Shown piece after piece: positions 7,763 through 16,869 of a stretch of DNA of 64,000 bases. The stretch comes from Candidatus Deianiraea vastatrix (lineage in GTDB: Bacteria > Pseudomonadota > Alphaproteobacteria > Rickettsiales > Deianiraeaceae): NCBI RefSeq assembly GCF_007993655.1, contig NZ_CP029077.1, positions 986,744 to 1,050,743 of the forward strand, in the 5' to 3' direction. Position numbers and translations under genes: made by a program. The stretch's first letter is position 1, and every line of letters starts with the position of its first letter. The notes under the pieces were generated by a model. That model searched no databases. It was not told the origin of the DNA and was given only the letters and a program-made list of their open reading frames with translations.

Positions 7763-8331
7763 AGCAAAACCCAGTAAATTTAGGATATTTTTTGACAGTT
7801 GGTACAATTATCCATATTTGTTACATACCTTCATTGCATTGCAAATAAAGCCTTTGAATCGTAAAAAACTCGTTTCTAAAGCTATGCACAAAGTAAAAAT
7901 GCAGTAATTTAGTTAATTTTTGATGAAAATGTACAAAAACAACGAATCCCTAAGCATATTAACCTTAATGAACATATGCAAACAAGATCTTAACTTAAAA
8001 CTGGCAAAACACTCGTTTGCAAAGCTATGAATTTAGGGTTTTTGTGTAGAAAATGTATTGCAAAATAAGAAAATAATGAATAGCAAGGGTCGAGATTCTC
8101 GTTTATCTAAATCCATGTAAGTTATGGTGTTTAGTGTCGAAAATCAGGAGAAATCTCCAAATTATTAGCGTGATTCACCTGTAGTAACGCTATAAATTAT
8201 GATAAAACCAGAATAGACACTAGTTTATATAGTGTGAACTTAAAATGGAAATAAAGGTAATTTAGGCTGTTTTTATAGTGATTTATTCACAATGATTAAA
8301 AATCGTATTTTATGGTAGAGATAAAAAGTGG
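7763..8331. other. Gene-free stretch
   Basis: No open frame with coding character on either strand. It holds one imperfect direct repeat (listed separately) and otherwise AT-rich unique sequence. It may be decayed DNA at the edge of the accessory cassette. Confidence 0.5.
7868..8029 (+). repeat. Imperfect direct repeat of 19 bases
   Basis: ACTCGTTTCTAAAGCTATG at 7868-7886 recurs as ACTCGTTTGCAAAGCTATG at 8011-8029, 17 of 19 identical and 143 bases apart. No function is evident. It could be the trace of a small duplication. Confidence 0.5.
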
Positions 8332-8403
8332 TGCCGTTTACGGGAATTGAACCTGCGACCTCTTCCTTACCAAGAAAGTGCACTACCACTGTGCTAAAAC
8401 GGC
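8332..8403 (-). tRNA. tRNA-Thr (GGT)
   Basis: A full cloverleaf can be folded on the minus strand: 7-bp acceptor GCCGTTT/AAACGGC, D arm with TAGCACAGTGGTAGTGCA, anticodon stem CTTTC/GGAAG around loop TTGGTAA (anticodon GGT), and T arm with GGTTCAATTCC. CCA is not encoded after the discriminator base. Confidence 0.93.
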
Positions 8404-8470
8404 TCTTATTTGAATAAATTAACATTCATTTTTTAAATGCAAGCAAAAAATTCATCTTTCATAAATGCAG

Positions 8471-9061
8471 CTAATTAACATCTTCCTCTGCATCTTTTGT
8501 TTTTAGTATAAAATATACACCAATAGCTGATGTCATGATAACTAAATTTTCAACCAAAGTATCAAAGCCACGATAGGATGCAAGAACTGATGTTACGATA
8601 TTTTTCACGCCTGTTTCTTGATATGAGTGTTCAATATAGTAATTTGATGATTCAAAATTTACCGCATTTCCAAGCTTACCTATTTCAATAAATGCATCTG
8701 AAACACCAATATAAATCATTAGTACAAACAAGCAAAAAACAATAGAGCTTTTAACGATTGTTGCATTTTTTAAAGATATTTTTATTCTTTCTTTTTTCTC
8801 ATGTTTTTGCTTATGTGAGATATTATTTTCAATAGCGCGAATAGCCATTAAGAAAAACATTGTACTAATTGCAGAACCAACTGCTGCTTCAGTAATTGCA
8901 ACATCTGGGGCGCACAAGACTAGGTACATTGTTGTTAAAAATAGGCTCAATATTCCATATGCAAAGACGGAAACTATTGTTGATGAAAATATTACAATAA
9001 AGCTTACAATCAGTGCTGAGACTGAAAGTGCCATAATCATTAAATAGTTAAAAAATAACAT
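8471..9061 (-). CDS. Mrp/Mnh-type antiporter subunit (DUF4040 plus MbhE-like)
   Basis: This is a membrane subunit of a multisubunit cation/proton antiporter. The 196-residue protein has a hydrophobic N-terminal half carrying the DUF4040 signature CAPDVAITEAAVGSA. A charged loop follows (about residues 82-100). The C-terminal half has the SYRGFDTLVENLV motif typical of the MbhE or MrpA/B C-terminal part. In most bacteria these pieces sit in an mrpABCDEFG operon; here the gene is isolated, and mrpE- and mrpF-like genes lie 25 kb away. It ends four bases from the next minus-strand gene, so the two may be co-transcribed. Confidence 0.75.
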   Translation of the reverse strand: MLFFNYLMIMALSVSALIVSFIVIFSSTIVSVFAYGILSLFLTTMYLVLCAPDVAITEAAVGSAISTMFFLMAIRAIENNISHKQKHEKKERIKISLKNATIVKSSIVFCLFVLMIYIGVSDAFIEIGKLGNAVNFESSNYYIEHSYQETGVKNIVTSVLASYRGFDTLVENLVIMTSAIGVYFILKTKDAEEDVN

Positions 9062-9064
9062 AAA

Positions 9065-10279
9065 CTAACAAAATAATCTTTTCATAACTTTAATTCTCTG
9101 AATAAGCATTACAGTAAATATCAATGCTGAAATGGTAAAGGAAAATGCAATAATTGCAACTTTATATGAGTAATGATGTGCAATAAAGCCTATAAATAAA
9201 CTAAAGAATATATTTAGTGTTGATGATAGTAAATATGAAAATGAAACTATTGTTGAACGAAGTGAAGATTTACTAATTAATCTATGCATATTATCTTTAA
9301 TACATGTTTCAAATATTGGATACATAAATAAAAACACAAGAATTACTGCAACCAAAGGCTTACCATAAAACATATACGATGTAACTGCTATTGCAATCCA
9401 TATAATCATTGCAATTACTATAACGCCACGAATTAAAAGCCCTGGCCTGAAGATTAAAAAGATTAATGTTGTAAAAATTGGAGTAATATGGGCAACGGCA
9501 TATATTTTTGCTATTACATCTGGGGTAAAGCCTATATCATTCATTATCATTTTATTTGTGTCTGTGTACATTATATATGCAGAGAAAAACATTGAAACTA
9601 GCAATATTGCATAAAACATTATTCTGTCGTTTTTAATTTCGAGAAATCCATTTTTGGCAACATACATAAGAGATTTATTTTTATTATCAATTGTATATAG
9701 TTTAGAATCTTGCAAGCAGAAAATGACATATGGTATTGAGACCAAAATCATTAGCATAGCGGAGGTTGTAAATACACCGGAAAATCCAAAATTTGAGTAT
9801 AGCAAGCTTGTTACATATCCACCAACTGAGGCGCTCATGTTTGTTACAATTGACTTCATTGCGATTGCGCTTTTAAAGTATCTTTCAAGTGAATTTGCTT
9901 TAAATTCATCATACATATATGAGTCTATATTACTTGTGCCTGACTGGCCTATGCCAATTAGTAAAACACCTATAAATGCGCTTTGCACTGATGGCATAAA
10001 AGCCCAAAGACCAACGCCTGTTGCTTTAAAGATAAATCCAATGGAAATTAATATTTTCCTTCCATATTTATCAGCAAGAGTTGCAGAAACTGGATTACCA
10101 CAAATTTTTCCTATTTCGTATACAGAAAGAGCTATACCAATTAATGCTGGGCTAAGACCAATTTTGGCAAAAAATATCAGATAGACAGAGTAAATTAACA
10201 TAAATCTATCCAGAGCGCCAAGAAAGCAAAATTTTAAAACAATAGGATGAAATATTTTACTTTTCATAACAAAACTCAT
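9065..10279 (-). CDS. MFS transporter
   Basis: Major facilitator carrier of 404 residues with about twelve hydrophobic helices. The loop between helices 2 and 3 carries ATLADKYGRKILISIG, a good match to the MFS motif DxxGRR. The substrate cannot be told. It lies directly upstream of the Mrp-like subunit. An in-frame ATG five codons in (MKSKIF) is an equally possible start. Confidence 0.85.
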   Translation of the reverse strand: MSFVMKSKIFHPIVLKFCFLGALDRFMLIYSVYLIFFAKIGLSPALIGIALSVYEIGKICGNPVSATLADKYGRKILISIGFIFKATGVGLWAFMPSVQSAFIGVLLIGIGQSGTSNIDSYMYDEFKANSLERYFKSAIAMKSIVTNMSASVGGYVTSLLYSNFGFSGVFTTSAMLMILVSIPYVIFCLQDSKLYTIDNKNKSLMYVAKNGFLEIKNDRIMFYAILLVSMFFSAYIMYTDTNKMIMNDIGFTPDVIAKIYAVAHITPIFTTLIFLIFRPGLLIRGVIVIAMIIWIAIAVTSYMFYGKPLVAVILVFLFMYPIFETCIKDNMHRLISKSSLRSTIVSFSYLLSSTLNIFFSLFIGFIAHHYSYKVAIIAFSFTISALIFTVMLIQRIKVMKRLFC

Positions 10280-10367
10280 TTGAAAAATTTATAAAACATA
10301 AAAATATAAAAAACAATTGCATTTTTTATTTTTCTTGCTAGAGGTAGAAAAATTAGTACAAATTTTT

Positions 10368-10793
10368 ATGAAAATGTATAAAATATACGGCAAAGTATCT
10401 GATAATATAATTGATGCTCAAAGTGGTTTTAAGATTATACAAAATGGATTTAATTATAAATACTCAATACCTTTACTTGGAAGTTTAATTTTAATTAAAA
10501 AAAGAGTCTTTAAGGGTGGATTAATTATTGGATTATGTACGCCAGTGCTCTTATTTATTATTGGCGCTGCAAAGATTCATGAATTTGCTATATTAAGTTT
10601 TGCAATGAGAATAACAATTTTATGGCTATTTGGAATTTTTCTCAGCACTTTATCAACACAATTTGAAGAAAAATCATTAATTGCAAAAGGATACACCCTG
10701 CTTTTAGAGACTTATGAAAAAAACAGCATTGATGCTATGAAAAATCTACACAATGCAATAGCAAAAAGTAATAATCTGAGCATTAGAGTATGA
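10368..10793 (+). CDS. DUF2628-like small membrane protein
   Basis: The start chosen is the ATG at 10368 (MKMYKIYGKV), giving 141 residues; the frame extends upstream to 10317 but those codons are low-complexity. The N-terminal part FNYKYSIPLLGSLILIKKRVFKGG followed by two hydrophobic helices resembles the DUF2628 layout. It overlaps the next gene by four bases (ATGA), so expression is coupled to the MFS carrier. Function unknown. Confidence 0.55.
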   Translation: MKMYKIYGKVSDNIIDAQSGFKIIQNGFNYKYSIPLLGSLILIKKRVFKGGLIIGLCTPVLLFIIGAAKIHEFAILSFAMRITILWLFGIFLSTLSTQFEEKSLIAKGYTLLLETYEKNSIDAMKNLHNAIAKSNNLSIRV

Positions 10794-11962
10794 AGCGAAA
10801 AATAGACATACTGCTACTTGCTCTTTTCACATCATGTGGCTCGCTAATAGCGGCGCCACTGACATACAATATTTCATCTTTAAATAAAGCGTTTTACCAC
10901 GTTCCAAATCACGAAATATTATTACAAAATATTATTTTTACAATGCCATGCCTTGGCTTTTTATCATCATGTTTTATTTTTGGAAGTATAATAGATAAAT
11001 GGCCAAAATATAAATTATTTGCTATACTTGGAAGCATCATTAGCTTTTTATCTGGGGCTGAATTTATTGTTTTCCAAAATCTAAATCTCACACTTTACAC
11101 ACGATTTTTCTTTGGAATAGGCGCAGCTATGCTTGTGTCAACTGCATATTCATATGCAAGATTTATATTAAGCAATGAAGAAAGAATGGGCTTTTCGTCT
11201 ACAAATTTTGCAATTAACTACATTTTATCAACAGTAATTGTAATATCTAGCTATGCACTAGGAAGTATATCATATTTAGCGCCATTTTATATATATTTTA
11301 TATATTTATCCTACATTTTAATTATCCCCTTTACAAAAATATCTAATGAAAAAAATATACCAAGCATAAAAAGTGAAGATGATAAGAAAAATAAGCTACT
11401 TATTCCACTTTTTGTAATTTATATATCGGCAATTATTAATGCGTTAATTGCAACATGTATTGAAAGTAATACACCGTTTCTTGTAAAGGAAATTGGCAAG
11501 GAATCAATTTTTGCAACATTTAATGGGCTTTTTTCTATAGGTTTTTCCTTTTTATTTGCAGTGTTTTTTGACAAGATATTTAGTTTTCAAAACAAAATAC
11601 TAAATTTTGCAATTTGTTTTTTAATTCTGTCAATTGGAAATTTCATGTTATCAAATCTTGGTGGGTCAATAGTATTTATATATCTTTCAACAATATTACA
11701 AGCTTTGCCGAAAACTTTAGTATTAATTTATTCAACAAGATGGTATATGTCTATTTCAACAACAAAAAATATTGGCAAAATATCAAGTTTATTTCTAACA
11801 TCTATGTATCTTGGGTGCGTTACATATTCATTTATTAATGTACACTATATTTACAATATAGCACCATTGCAAAAGGCACTTGTTCCATCATATTCGGCAT
11901 TAATTTGGTCAATTGTATTATTTATTTTATCATTTCGTTACAAAGATTATGACAAACGATAA
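10790..11962 (+). CDS. MFS transporter
   Basis: A 390-residue carrier with about twelve helices. The family loop is IDKWPKYKLFAILG after helix 2, a divergent DxxGRR equivalent, and helix 4 has RFFFGIGAAMLVST. Such drug/metabolite or sugar carriers cannot be assigned a substrate from sequence alone. It is coupled by four-base overlap to the upstream DUF2628-like gene and overlaps the next gene by 14 bases. Confidence 0.85.
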   Translation: MKRKIDILLLALFTSCGSLIAAPLTYNISSLNKAFYHVPNHEILLQNIIFTMPCLGFLSSCFIFGSIIDKWPKYKLFAILGSIISFLSGAEFIVFQNLNLTLYTRFFFGIGAAMLVSTAYSYARFILSNEERMGFSSTNFAINYILSTVIVISSYALGSISYLAPFYIYFIYLSYILIIPFTKISNEKNIPSIKSEDDKKNKLLIPLFVIYISAIINALIATCIESNTPFLVKEIGKESIFATFNGLFSIGFSFLFAVFFDKIFSFQNKILNFAICFLILSIGNFMLSNLGGSIVFIYLSTILQALPKTLVLIYSTRWYMSISTTKNIGKISSLFLTSMYLGCVTYSFINVHYIYNIAPLQKALVPSYSALIWSIVLFILSFRYKDYDKR

Positions 11963-12428
11963 GTATATACATGAATTTATAGGCGATGTAGCAAGGCAAT
12001 ATTTTGAGGAAACAAATATTAAAAATTCATATAAAATAAATCTAAATGATGAGCCATTTTTAAAAATCTTCAATAACCTAAATATAAAAACTGCATTATT
12101 AATACAATTAATCAGCTGTGGTCAATTAAAGATGTTTAGATTGATAAAAAAATATCTCACACTGGATGTTTTAATGAATGTAAAGGTAAAGAATCTTAGC
12201 CAAAACGACAAAATATTAATTAATCTATATAAATTATTAATCTCTAAGAAAGATTACTGGATTTTGTATATAGAAAGCGATAATATAGCTAGCACTGTCG
12301 GTAAAAAAATGTATGAAATTATTATATCAAAAGCCAAAACGCACGGGAAGATAGAAATATATACCAAATATAAGGTCTTAAATGACATGAAGGATGATGA
12401 TTTTGAATATCTTTGTGTTTTTCTATGA
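11949..12428 (+). CDS. Hypothetical protein in the lgt operon
   Basis: The start chosen is MTNDKYIHEF at 11949, inside the MFS 3' end. The 159-residue soluble protein is rich in Ile, Leu, Lys and Asn and mainly helical (NIKTALLIQLISCGQLKMFRLIKKYL). I recognise no family. It overlaps lgt by four bases (ATGA), so it is probably translated with it. Confidence 0.5.
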   Translation: MTNDKYIHEFIGDVARQYFEETNIKNSYKINLNDEPFLKIFNNLNIKTALLIQLISCGQLKMFRLIKKYLTLDVLMNVKVKNLSQNDKILINLYKLLISKKDYWILYIESDNIASTVGKKMYEIIISKAKTHGKIEIYTKYKVLNDMKDDDFEYLCVFL

Positions 12429-13225
12429 TTATTGTTAATGGGTTAAAAATTTATAGCGATATTGATCCGGTATTAATATCTTTTGGGTCAATAAAGATAC
12501 ATTACTACTCATTTGCATACATTTTTGGGCTTTTGATCATTCCATATTATGTCAATAGGGATTACTTAAAAAGTAAGGAACTGACTGATAAATTTTCCAC
12601 TTACATTGTTCTTTGTGTAATACTTTGTGCAAGGCTATTTTATGTTTTATTTTACAACTTTTCATATTATATAAACAATTCATTACTAGATATTTTTAAA
12701 ACTTGGGAAGGCGGAATGTCTTTTCATGGTGGACTCATTGGCTTTATTTTAGGCGTTTATTTATTTTCAAAAAAGTATGACAAAAGATTTTTTGCAATTA
12801 CTGATATATGTGCTGTAATTACGCCGTTATGCCTTGGAATTGGGAGAATTATGAATTTCATTAATGGTGAGTTATATGGAAGGCCGACTGATCAAACTTG
12901 GGGTGTTATGTTTTCAACAGACAATACAATGCTTTTGCGTCACCCAAGCCAATTATATCAATCTTTCTTTGAGGGATTTATATTATTTTTTATTATGCTT
13001 TATCTAAAAAAGCAGACTAATCTTGGGAAAAAGGAAGGTTATTTATCTTTAATATTTGTCTCATTATATGCTATATTTAGGTTCTTTATTGAATTTTTTA
13101 GAAACCCTGATGAGCAGCTTGGCTTATTTTTTAATTTACTTACCATGGGTCAAGTTCTTTGTATTGCAATGATTTTATTTATCTCATCATATTTAACATT
13201 TACGAAAATAATAAAAAAAACTTGA
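12425..13225 (+). CDS. lgt: Prolipoprotein diacylglyceryl transferase Lgt
   Basis: Lgt attaches diacylglycerol from phosphatidylglycerol to the lipobox Cys of prolipoproteins in the inner membrane. The start at 12425 (MIIVNGLKIY) overlaps the previous stop by four bases. The 266-residue protein has seven or so helices and the signature GRIMNFINGELYGRPTD. The catalytic-region HGG (SFHGGLIGF) and HPSQLYQ are also present. Its substrates here include the HAD, NMNAT-like and 50-residue lipoproteins of this window. Confidence 0.95.
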   Translation: MIIVNGLKIYSDIDPVLISFGSIKIHYYSFAYIFGLLIIPYYVNRDYLKSKELTDKFSTYIVLCVILCARLFYVLFYNFSYYINNSLLDIFKTWEGGMSFHGGLIGFILGVYLFSKKYDKRFFAITDICAVITPLCLGIGRIMNFINGELYGRPTDQTWGVMFSTDNTMLLRHPSQLYQSFFEGFILFFIMLYLKKQTNLGKKEGYLSLIFVSLYAIFRFFIEFFRNPDEQLGLFFNLLTMGQVLCIAMILFISSYLTFTKIIKKT

Positions 13226-13261
13226 TTATTATTTTTCTTGTTGTTACAGGATTTTTGGAGT

Positions 13262-13337
13262 GCCGACTTAGCTCAGCTGTTAGAGCTACTGACTTGTAAT
13301 CAGTGGGTCGGGGGTTAGAGTCCCTCAGTCGGCACCA
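13262..13337 (+). tRNA. tRNA-Thr (TGT)
   Basis: Cloverleaf with acceptor GCCGACT/AGTCGGC, D arm TAGCTCAGCTGTTAGAGCTA, anticodon stem CTGA/TCAG around CTTGTAA (anticodon TGT), and T arm GGGGTTAGAGTCCC. The T loop starts TTAGAGT rather than TTCGAAT. CCA is encoded at 13335-13337. Confidence 0.94.
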
Positions 13338-13446
13338 TTTTATTATCATAACTATATTTTTCGTGGCTAGGTTTCATCATGTTATTTTATTTATTCAAAT
13401 TTCTGATAGATACTTTGAAAGTTACAAATGATAATCGAGAAATTAT

Positions 13447-14994
13447 ATGCTAAAAAATTTCAGATTTAACATTACAAAGCCATTTTTATACTCACTACTA
13501 ACACTTTGCACATCATATCCATTATTTACTTTTGCGTGTAAAAATATTGCCGTATTTAGTTTAAGTGGAGTTATAATATTATTTGAATGCTTATTTATTC
13601 AAATTATTATAGTCTATATTTTTGGCATTATACTTTCTGTAAATCAAATTATATTTAAAATATTTACAACAACTACACTTTTAATTAATTCAATTTGTTT
13701 TTATTTCTGCACGCAATATACGGTTATAATTGATAAAACAATGATTTCAAATGTATTTAATACAAATCACGATGAAGCAGTTGGTCTTTTTAATATCAAA
13801 ATTATCTTTTATGTAATAATATTTGGAATATTGCCATCTATTATATTAATATGCTACAAGGAATGTAAAATATCATTTAAGAAATGTATTACTAGAATTT
13901 TAGTATCAATATTTGGTATTGTAATTTTATTATTTGTTAATTCAAAATCATGGCTTTGGATAGACAAAAACGCAAAGCATCTTGGTGGATTAATAATGCC
14001 ATTTTCGTATATTGGAAATACATCCAGATATATCCTTGAAAAACATTTTAAAAATCAAAAGATAGAGTTAATATCAAATGGATATTTCGACAAGAAGTTT
14101 AATAATGTTGTAATTTTAGTTATAGGAGAGTCTGCAAGAAGAAATAATTTTTCACTATATGGTTATGACAAAAAGACAAATCCATACTTGGAAAAAGATG
14201 GAGTTTTTGCTATGCCAAATACGCAATCTTGCACAACGTATACAACAGGATCTATTGAGTGTATGCTTTCACACCTTGGAAGTAGTAAAAAAAGTGCAAA
14301 ATATGAAAATCTTCCAAGCTATATTTATAGACATGGAATTGATGTTATTTTAAGATCAAACAACTGGGGAATGCCTAAGATGAATATTTCCAAAATAGAA
14401 AATACATCGCAGATTCAATGCAATGAAAAAAAGACGGGTAAAACATATGATGACATTATGTTATGCAATTTAAAAAATGAGATGCAAAATGGCAAAAATC
14501 AATTAATTATCTTACATCAATCAGGAAGCCATGGACCTTTATATCATGAGAAATATCCACAGCAATTTGAGCATTTTACTCCAGTTTGCAAAACAACTGA
14601 TTTACAAAAATGCACACAAGAAGAGTTAATAAACGCATATGATAATACCATACTTTATACCGATTACTTCCTGCATAAAACAATCGAATTCTTAAAGCAA
14701 AATGCAAAATCATCTGCATTAATTTACATATCAGATCACGGAGAGTCTCTTGGTGAATATAACATTTATTTACATGGAACGCCATATTCAATTGCACCAA
14801 AGTTTCAGAAGGAAATACCATTTTTAGTCTGGATGTCTGAAGATTTTAAAAAGCAGCACAATATAAATGCAAAGAAATTTGCACAAAATAAAGACTATAG
14901 CCAAGATTACATTTTTCATTCAGTAATGGGAGCTTTTGGAATGAAAAGTGAATTTTATAGACAGGAACTTGATATTTTTTCAAATCATGACTAA
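13447..14994 (+). CDS. EptA-like phosphoethanolamine transferase
   Basis: Enzymes of this family move phosphoethanolamine from phosphatidylethanolamine to lipid A or other envelope glycans at the periplasmic face. The 515-residue protein has five N-terminal helices (to about residue 170) and then a periplasmic sulfatase-fold domain. Visible motifs are VIGESARRNNFSLYGY (metal-binding Glu), CTTYTTGS (nucleophile Thr region), HQSGSHGP and YISDHGESLGE. It overlaps the PAP2 gene by eight bases, forming an envelope-lipid pair. The exact acceptor is inferred only. Confidence 0.88.
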   Translation: MLKNFRFNITKPFLYSLLTLCTSYPLFTFACKNIAVFSLSGVIILFECLFIQIIIVYIFGIILSVNQIIFKIFTTTTLLINSICFYFCTQYTVIIDKTMISNVFNTNHDEAVGLFNIKIIFYVIIFGILPSIILICYKECKISFKKCITRILVSIFGIVILLFVNSKSWLWIDKNAKHLGGLIMPFSYIGNTSRYILEKHFKNQKIELISNGYFDKKFNNVVILVIGESARRNNFSLYGYDKKTNPYLEKDGVFAMPNTQSCTTYTTGSIECMLSHLGSSKKSAKYENLPSYIYRHGIDVILRSNNWGMPKMNISKIENTSQIQCNEKKTGKTYDDIMLCNLKNEMQNGKNQLIILHQSGSHGPLYHEKYPQQFEHFTPVCKTTDLQKCTQEELINAYDNTILYTDYFLHKTIEFLKQNAKSSALIYISDHGESLGEYNIYLHGTPYSIAPKFQKEIPFLVWMSEDFKKQHNINAKKFAQNKDYSQDYIFHSVMGAFGMKSEFYRQELDIFSNHD

Positions 14995-15562
14995 TATAGT
15001 AAAACTTTTGAAAACAAATATATCTAAATATCGCTCATCATGGTTGATAGTAATTTTATTATTTATTGGATTTTTTATATCTTCATTTTATAAATGTAAT
15101 AGATCATTTTACAATAATCGCAAAGCAAATGATACAAAGCCAGTTTGCACGATGGATAAATACGCAAGATATGGAAATACAGCACTACAAGTTGCAATAC
15201 CGATAATAATGCAAGATAAAATAGGAATTATACAATCGATATATGTTGGTATATCAACAACAATTTTAACCCATGGTTTTAAACATTTTTATAATGCTAT
15301 ACATCTTGAAGATTCAATAAGACCAAATCAAAAGAAATCAAATATGCCGTCTGGTCATTCATCCATGGCGTCATGTGCAATGACATTTGTATGCAGAAGA
15401 TATGGCATAAAATATATTGTCATTATGTTGCCAATTACAATGATAACAATGCTTTGTAGATTTGAGTTAAATTGCCATACAATTTCAGCATGTATAGCTG
15501 GACTTATAATAGGTGTCATATGCGGATATTGCTTTTCATCGAAGAAATCAAGCCAATTATAG
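14987..15562 (+). CDS. PAP2-family lipid phosphatase-like protein
   Basis: The start chosen is MTNIVKLLKT at 14987, overlapping the upstream stop. The 191-residue membrane protein has PAP2 motifs: RPNQKKSNMPSGHSSMA, in which PSGH is motif 2, and CRFELNCHTISA at the position of SRxxxxxHxxxD. The last Asp of motif 3 is Ala and the motif Ser is Cys, so activity may be altered. With the EptA-like gene it could remove lipid A phosphates or recycle undecaprenyl pyrophosphate; this is inferred from context. Confidence 0.75.
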   Translation: MTNIVKLLKTNISKYRSSWLIVILLFIGFFISSFYKCNRSFYNNRKANDTKPVCTMDKYARYGNTALQVAIPIIMQDKIGIIQSIYVGISTTILTHGFKHFYNAIHLEDSIRPNQKKSNMPSGHSSMASCAMTFVCRRYGIKYIVIMLPITMITMLCRFELNCHTISACIAGLIIGVICGYCFSSKKSSQL

Positions 15563-15579
15563 GGTAATTTTCTAAAAAT

Positions 15580-15611
15580 GAATAACAATTACACTAAAAT
15601 GTAAGTTATTC
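15580..15611. terminator. Hairpin after the EptA/PAP2 pair
   Basis: GAATAAC (15580-15586) pairs with GTTATTC (15605-15611), and inside them TTACA pairs with TGTAA around loop CTAAAA. It lies 18 bases after the PAP2 stop. There is no T-run, so it could be a weak terminator, an mRNA-stabilising hairpin or a protein-binding palindrome. Confidence 0.4.
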
Positions 15612-15723
15612 ATGGCATTAACATCATAAAATACAGATGTCATATTTGTTAGGAATTTATTATTACAAGACTTGGCTAAATTGGAGATTTTTTATTACAG
15701 CTTTTAAGTTGATTTTATAATAA

Positions 15724-15802
15724 TGGTCGGAGTAGAGGGATTTGAACCCCCGACCCTCTGTACCCAAAACAGATGCGCTAATCCAGGCTGCGCTATACTC
15801 CG
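15724..15802 (-). tRNA. tRNA-Pro (TGG)
   Basis: Cloverleaf on the minus strand with acceptor CGGAGTA/TACTCCG, D arm TAGCGCAGCCTGGATTAGCGCA, anticodon stem TCTGT/ACAGA around TTTGGGT (anticodon TGG), and T arm GGGTTCAAATCCC. CCA is encoded (TGG at 15724-15726 on the plus strand). Confidence 0.94.
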
Positions 15803-15813
15803 ACTGTATGTCA

Positions 15814-15841
15814 GAGTTATTTGGGTAAAAATAATAGTCAA
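15814..15841 (-). promoter_or_regulatory. Possible promoter of tRNA-Pro
   Basis: TTGACT (15836-15841, read on the minus strand) and TAACTC (15814-15819) with 16 bases between them, about 12 bases before the tRNA 5' end. The -10 box is weak. Confidence 0.3.
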
Positions 15842-15917
15842 GTATTTTTTATGCTTTACGATTATTATAGCCTCTATTTGCAACGATTATTCTTCAATAT
15901 AAGCTAGAATTCTTTCT

Positions 15918-16727
15918 TTATCCACGCAAAAGCTCATTAATAGAGGTTTTTGTTCTTACTTTTTCATCGATTTGCTTAATAATTATGGCAACACGAGTGG
16001 AAATTCCAGATTCATGTGGCATAATGCCTGATACAACAACGCTGCCGCTTGGAACTTTTCCGTATAAAATTTCGCCCGTTTCACGCACTACGATTTTCGT
16101 TGAAGATGATATAAAAGTGCCCATTCCAATTACTGAGTTTTCGCCAACTATAACGCCCTCTGCAATTTCACTTCGAGCGCCAATAAAGCAATTATCGCCG
16201 ATTATTACTGGGTTTGCTTGTAGCGGCTCTAAAACGCCACCTATACCAACTCCACCTGAAATATGGCAATTTTTGCCGATTTGAGCGCAAGATCCAACGG
16301 TTGACCATGTGTCAATCATGGTTCCATCGCCAATTGACGCACCAACATTTACAAAACACGGCATTAATACTACATTTTGCCCTATAAAACAGCCATTTCT
16401 AACGATAGCACCTGGAACTGCGCGGATTTTTGCATTTTTAAAGTCATCTTCGCTCCAGTTTGCAAATTTTAGCTCTACTTTATCGAAATAGTTGTAACTT
16501 TCAATACCGGAAGGCATAATTTGATTTTCAGATGTGCGAAATTTTAGCAATATTGCTTTTTTAATCCACTCGTGCACAATAACATTTCCATCCTTTACAT
16601 CGGCGATTTTTAGCTCAAATGTGTTTAATTTTGTAAAAACAGCATCAACTGCATTTTTAATTTCTGCTTTTTCAAATGAATTAATATCCAAAAACGCTTT
16701 TTCTATAATATCTTTTTCTTCTTTCAT
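15918..16727 (-). CDS. dapD: Tetrahydrodipicolinate N-succinyltransferase DapD
   Basis: DapD transfers succinyl from succinyl-CoA to tetrahydrodipicolinate in the lysine/meso-diaminopimelate pathway, needed for peptidoglycan. The 269-residue protein is full length. An alpha N-terminal domain is followed by a left-handed beta-helix of hexapeptide repeats ([35 protein letters not shown]). DapD landmarks such as [11 protein letters not shown] and [17 protein letters not shown] are present. It stands alone here. The presence of lysine/DAP synthesis separates this organism from those that have lost cell-wall synthesis. Confidence 0.97.
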   Translation of the reverse strand: MKEEKDIIEKAFLDINSFEKAEIKNAVDAVFTKLNTFELKIADVKDGNVIVHEWIKKAILLKFRTSENQIMPSGIESYNYFDKVELKFANWSEDDFKNAKIRAVPGAIVRNGCFIGQNVVLMPCFVNVGASIGDGTMIDTWSTVGSCAQIGKNCHISGGVGIGGVLEPLQANPVIIGDNCFIGARSEIAEGVIVGENSVIGMGTFISSSTKIVVRETGEILYGKVPSGSVVVSGIMPHESGISTRVAIIIKQIDEKVRTKTSINELLRG

Positions 16728-16810
16728 AAAACAAAAAATTTAATTTCTTTATACATAAGAAAAAATTACTTGCAAATAAAAAATTTAGTATTTTGTATAT
16801 TATTAGATTT

Positions 16811-16833
16811 AACTGCTCTCTCTCAAAGCAGTT
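16811..16833. promoter_or_regulatory. Hairpin in the rplY leader
   Basis: AACTGCT (16811-16817) pairs with AGCAGTT (16827-16833) across a nine-base loop, followed by TTAGTTATTTTTG. It lies 37 bases before the chosen rplY ATG. It could be a terminator/attenuator or an L25 autoregulatory element. Confidence 0.4.
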
Positions 16834-16869
16834 TAGTTATTTTTGTTTAAATTATTAAATTTTGCGTTT

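Noticed and set aside
7763-8331. Search for an insertion sequence or CRISPR in the long gene-free stretch.
   Set aside because: Only two imperfect 19-base direct repeats 143 bases apart were found; no regular array, terminal repeats or transposase.
15918-15930. DnaA-box-like TTTATCCACG at the dapD 3' end.
   Set aside because: A single imperfect copy inside coding DNA, no cluster, so not an origin.
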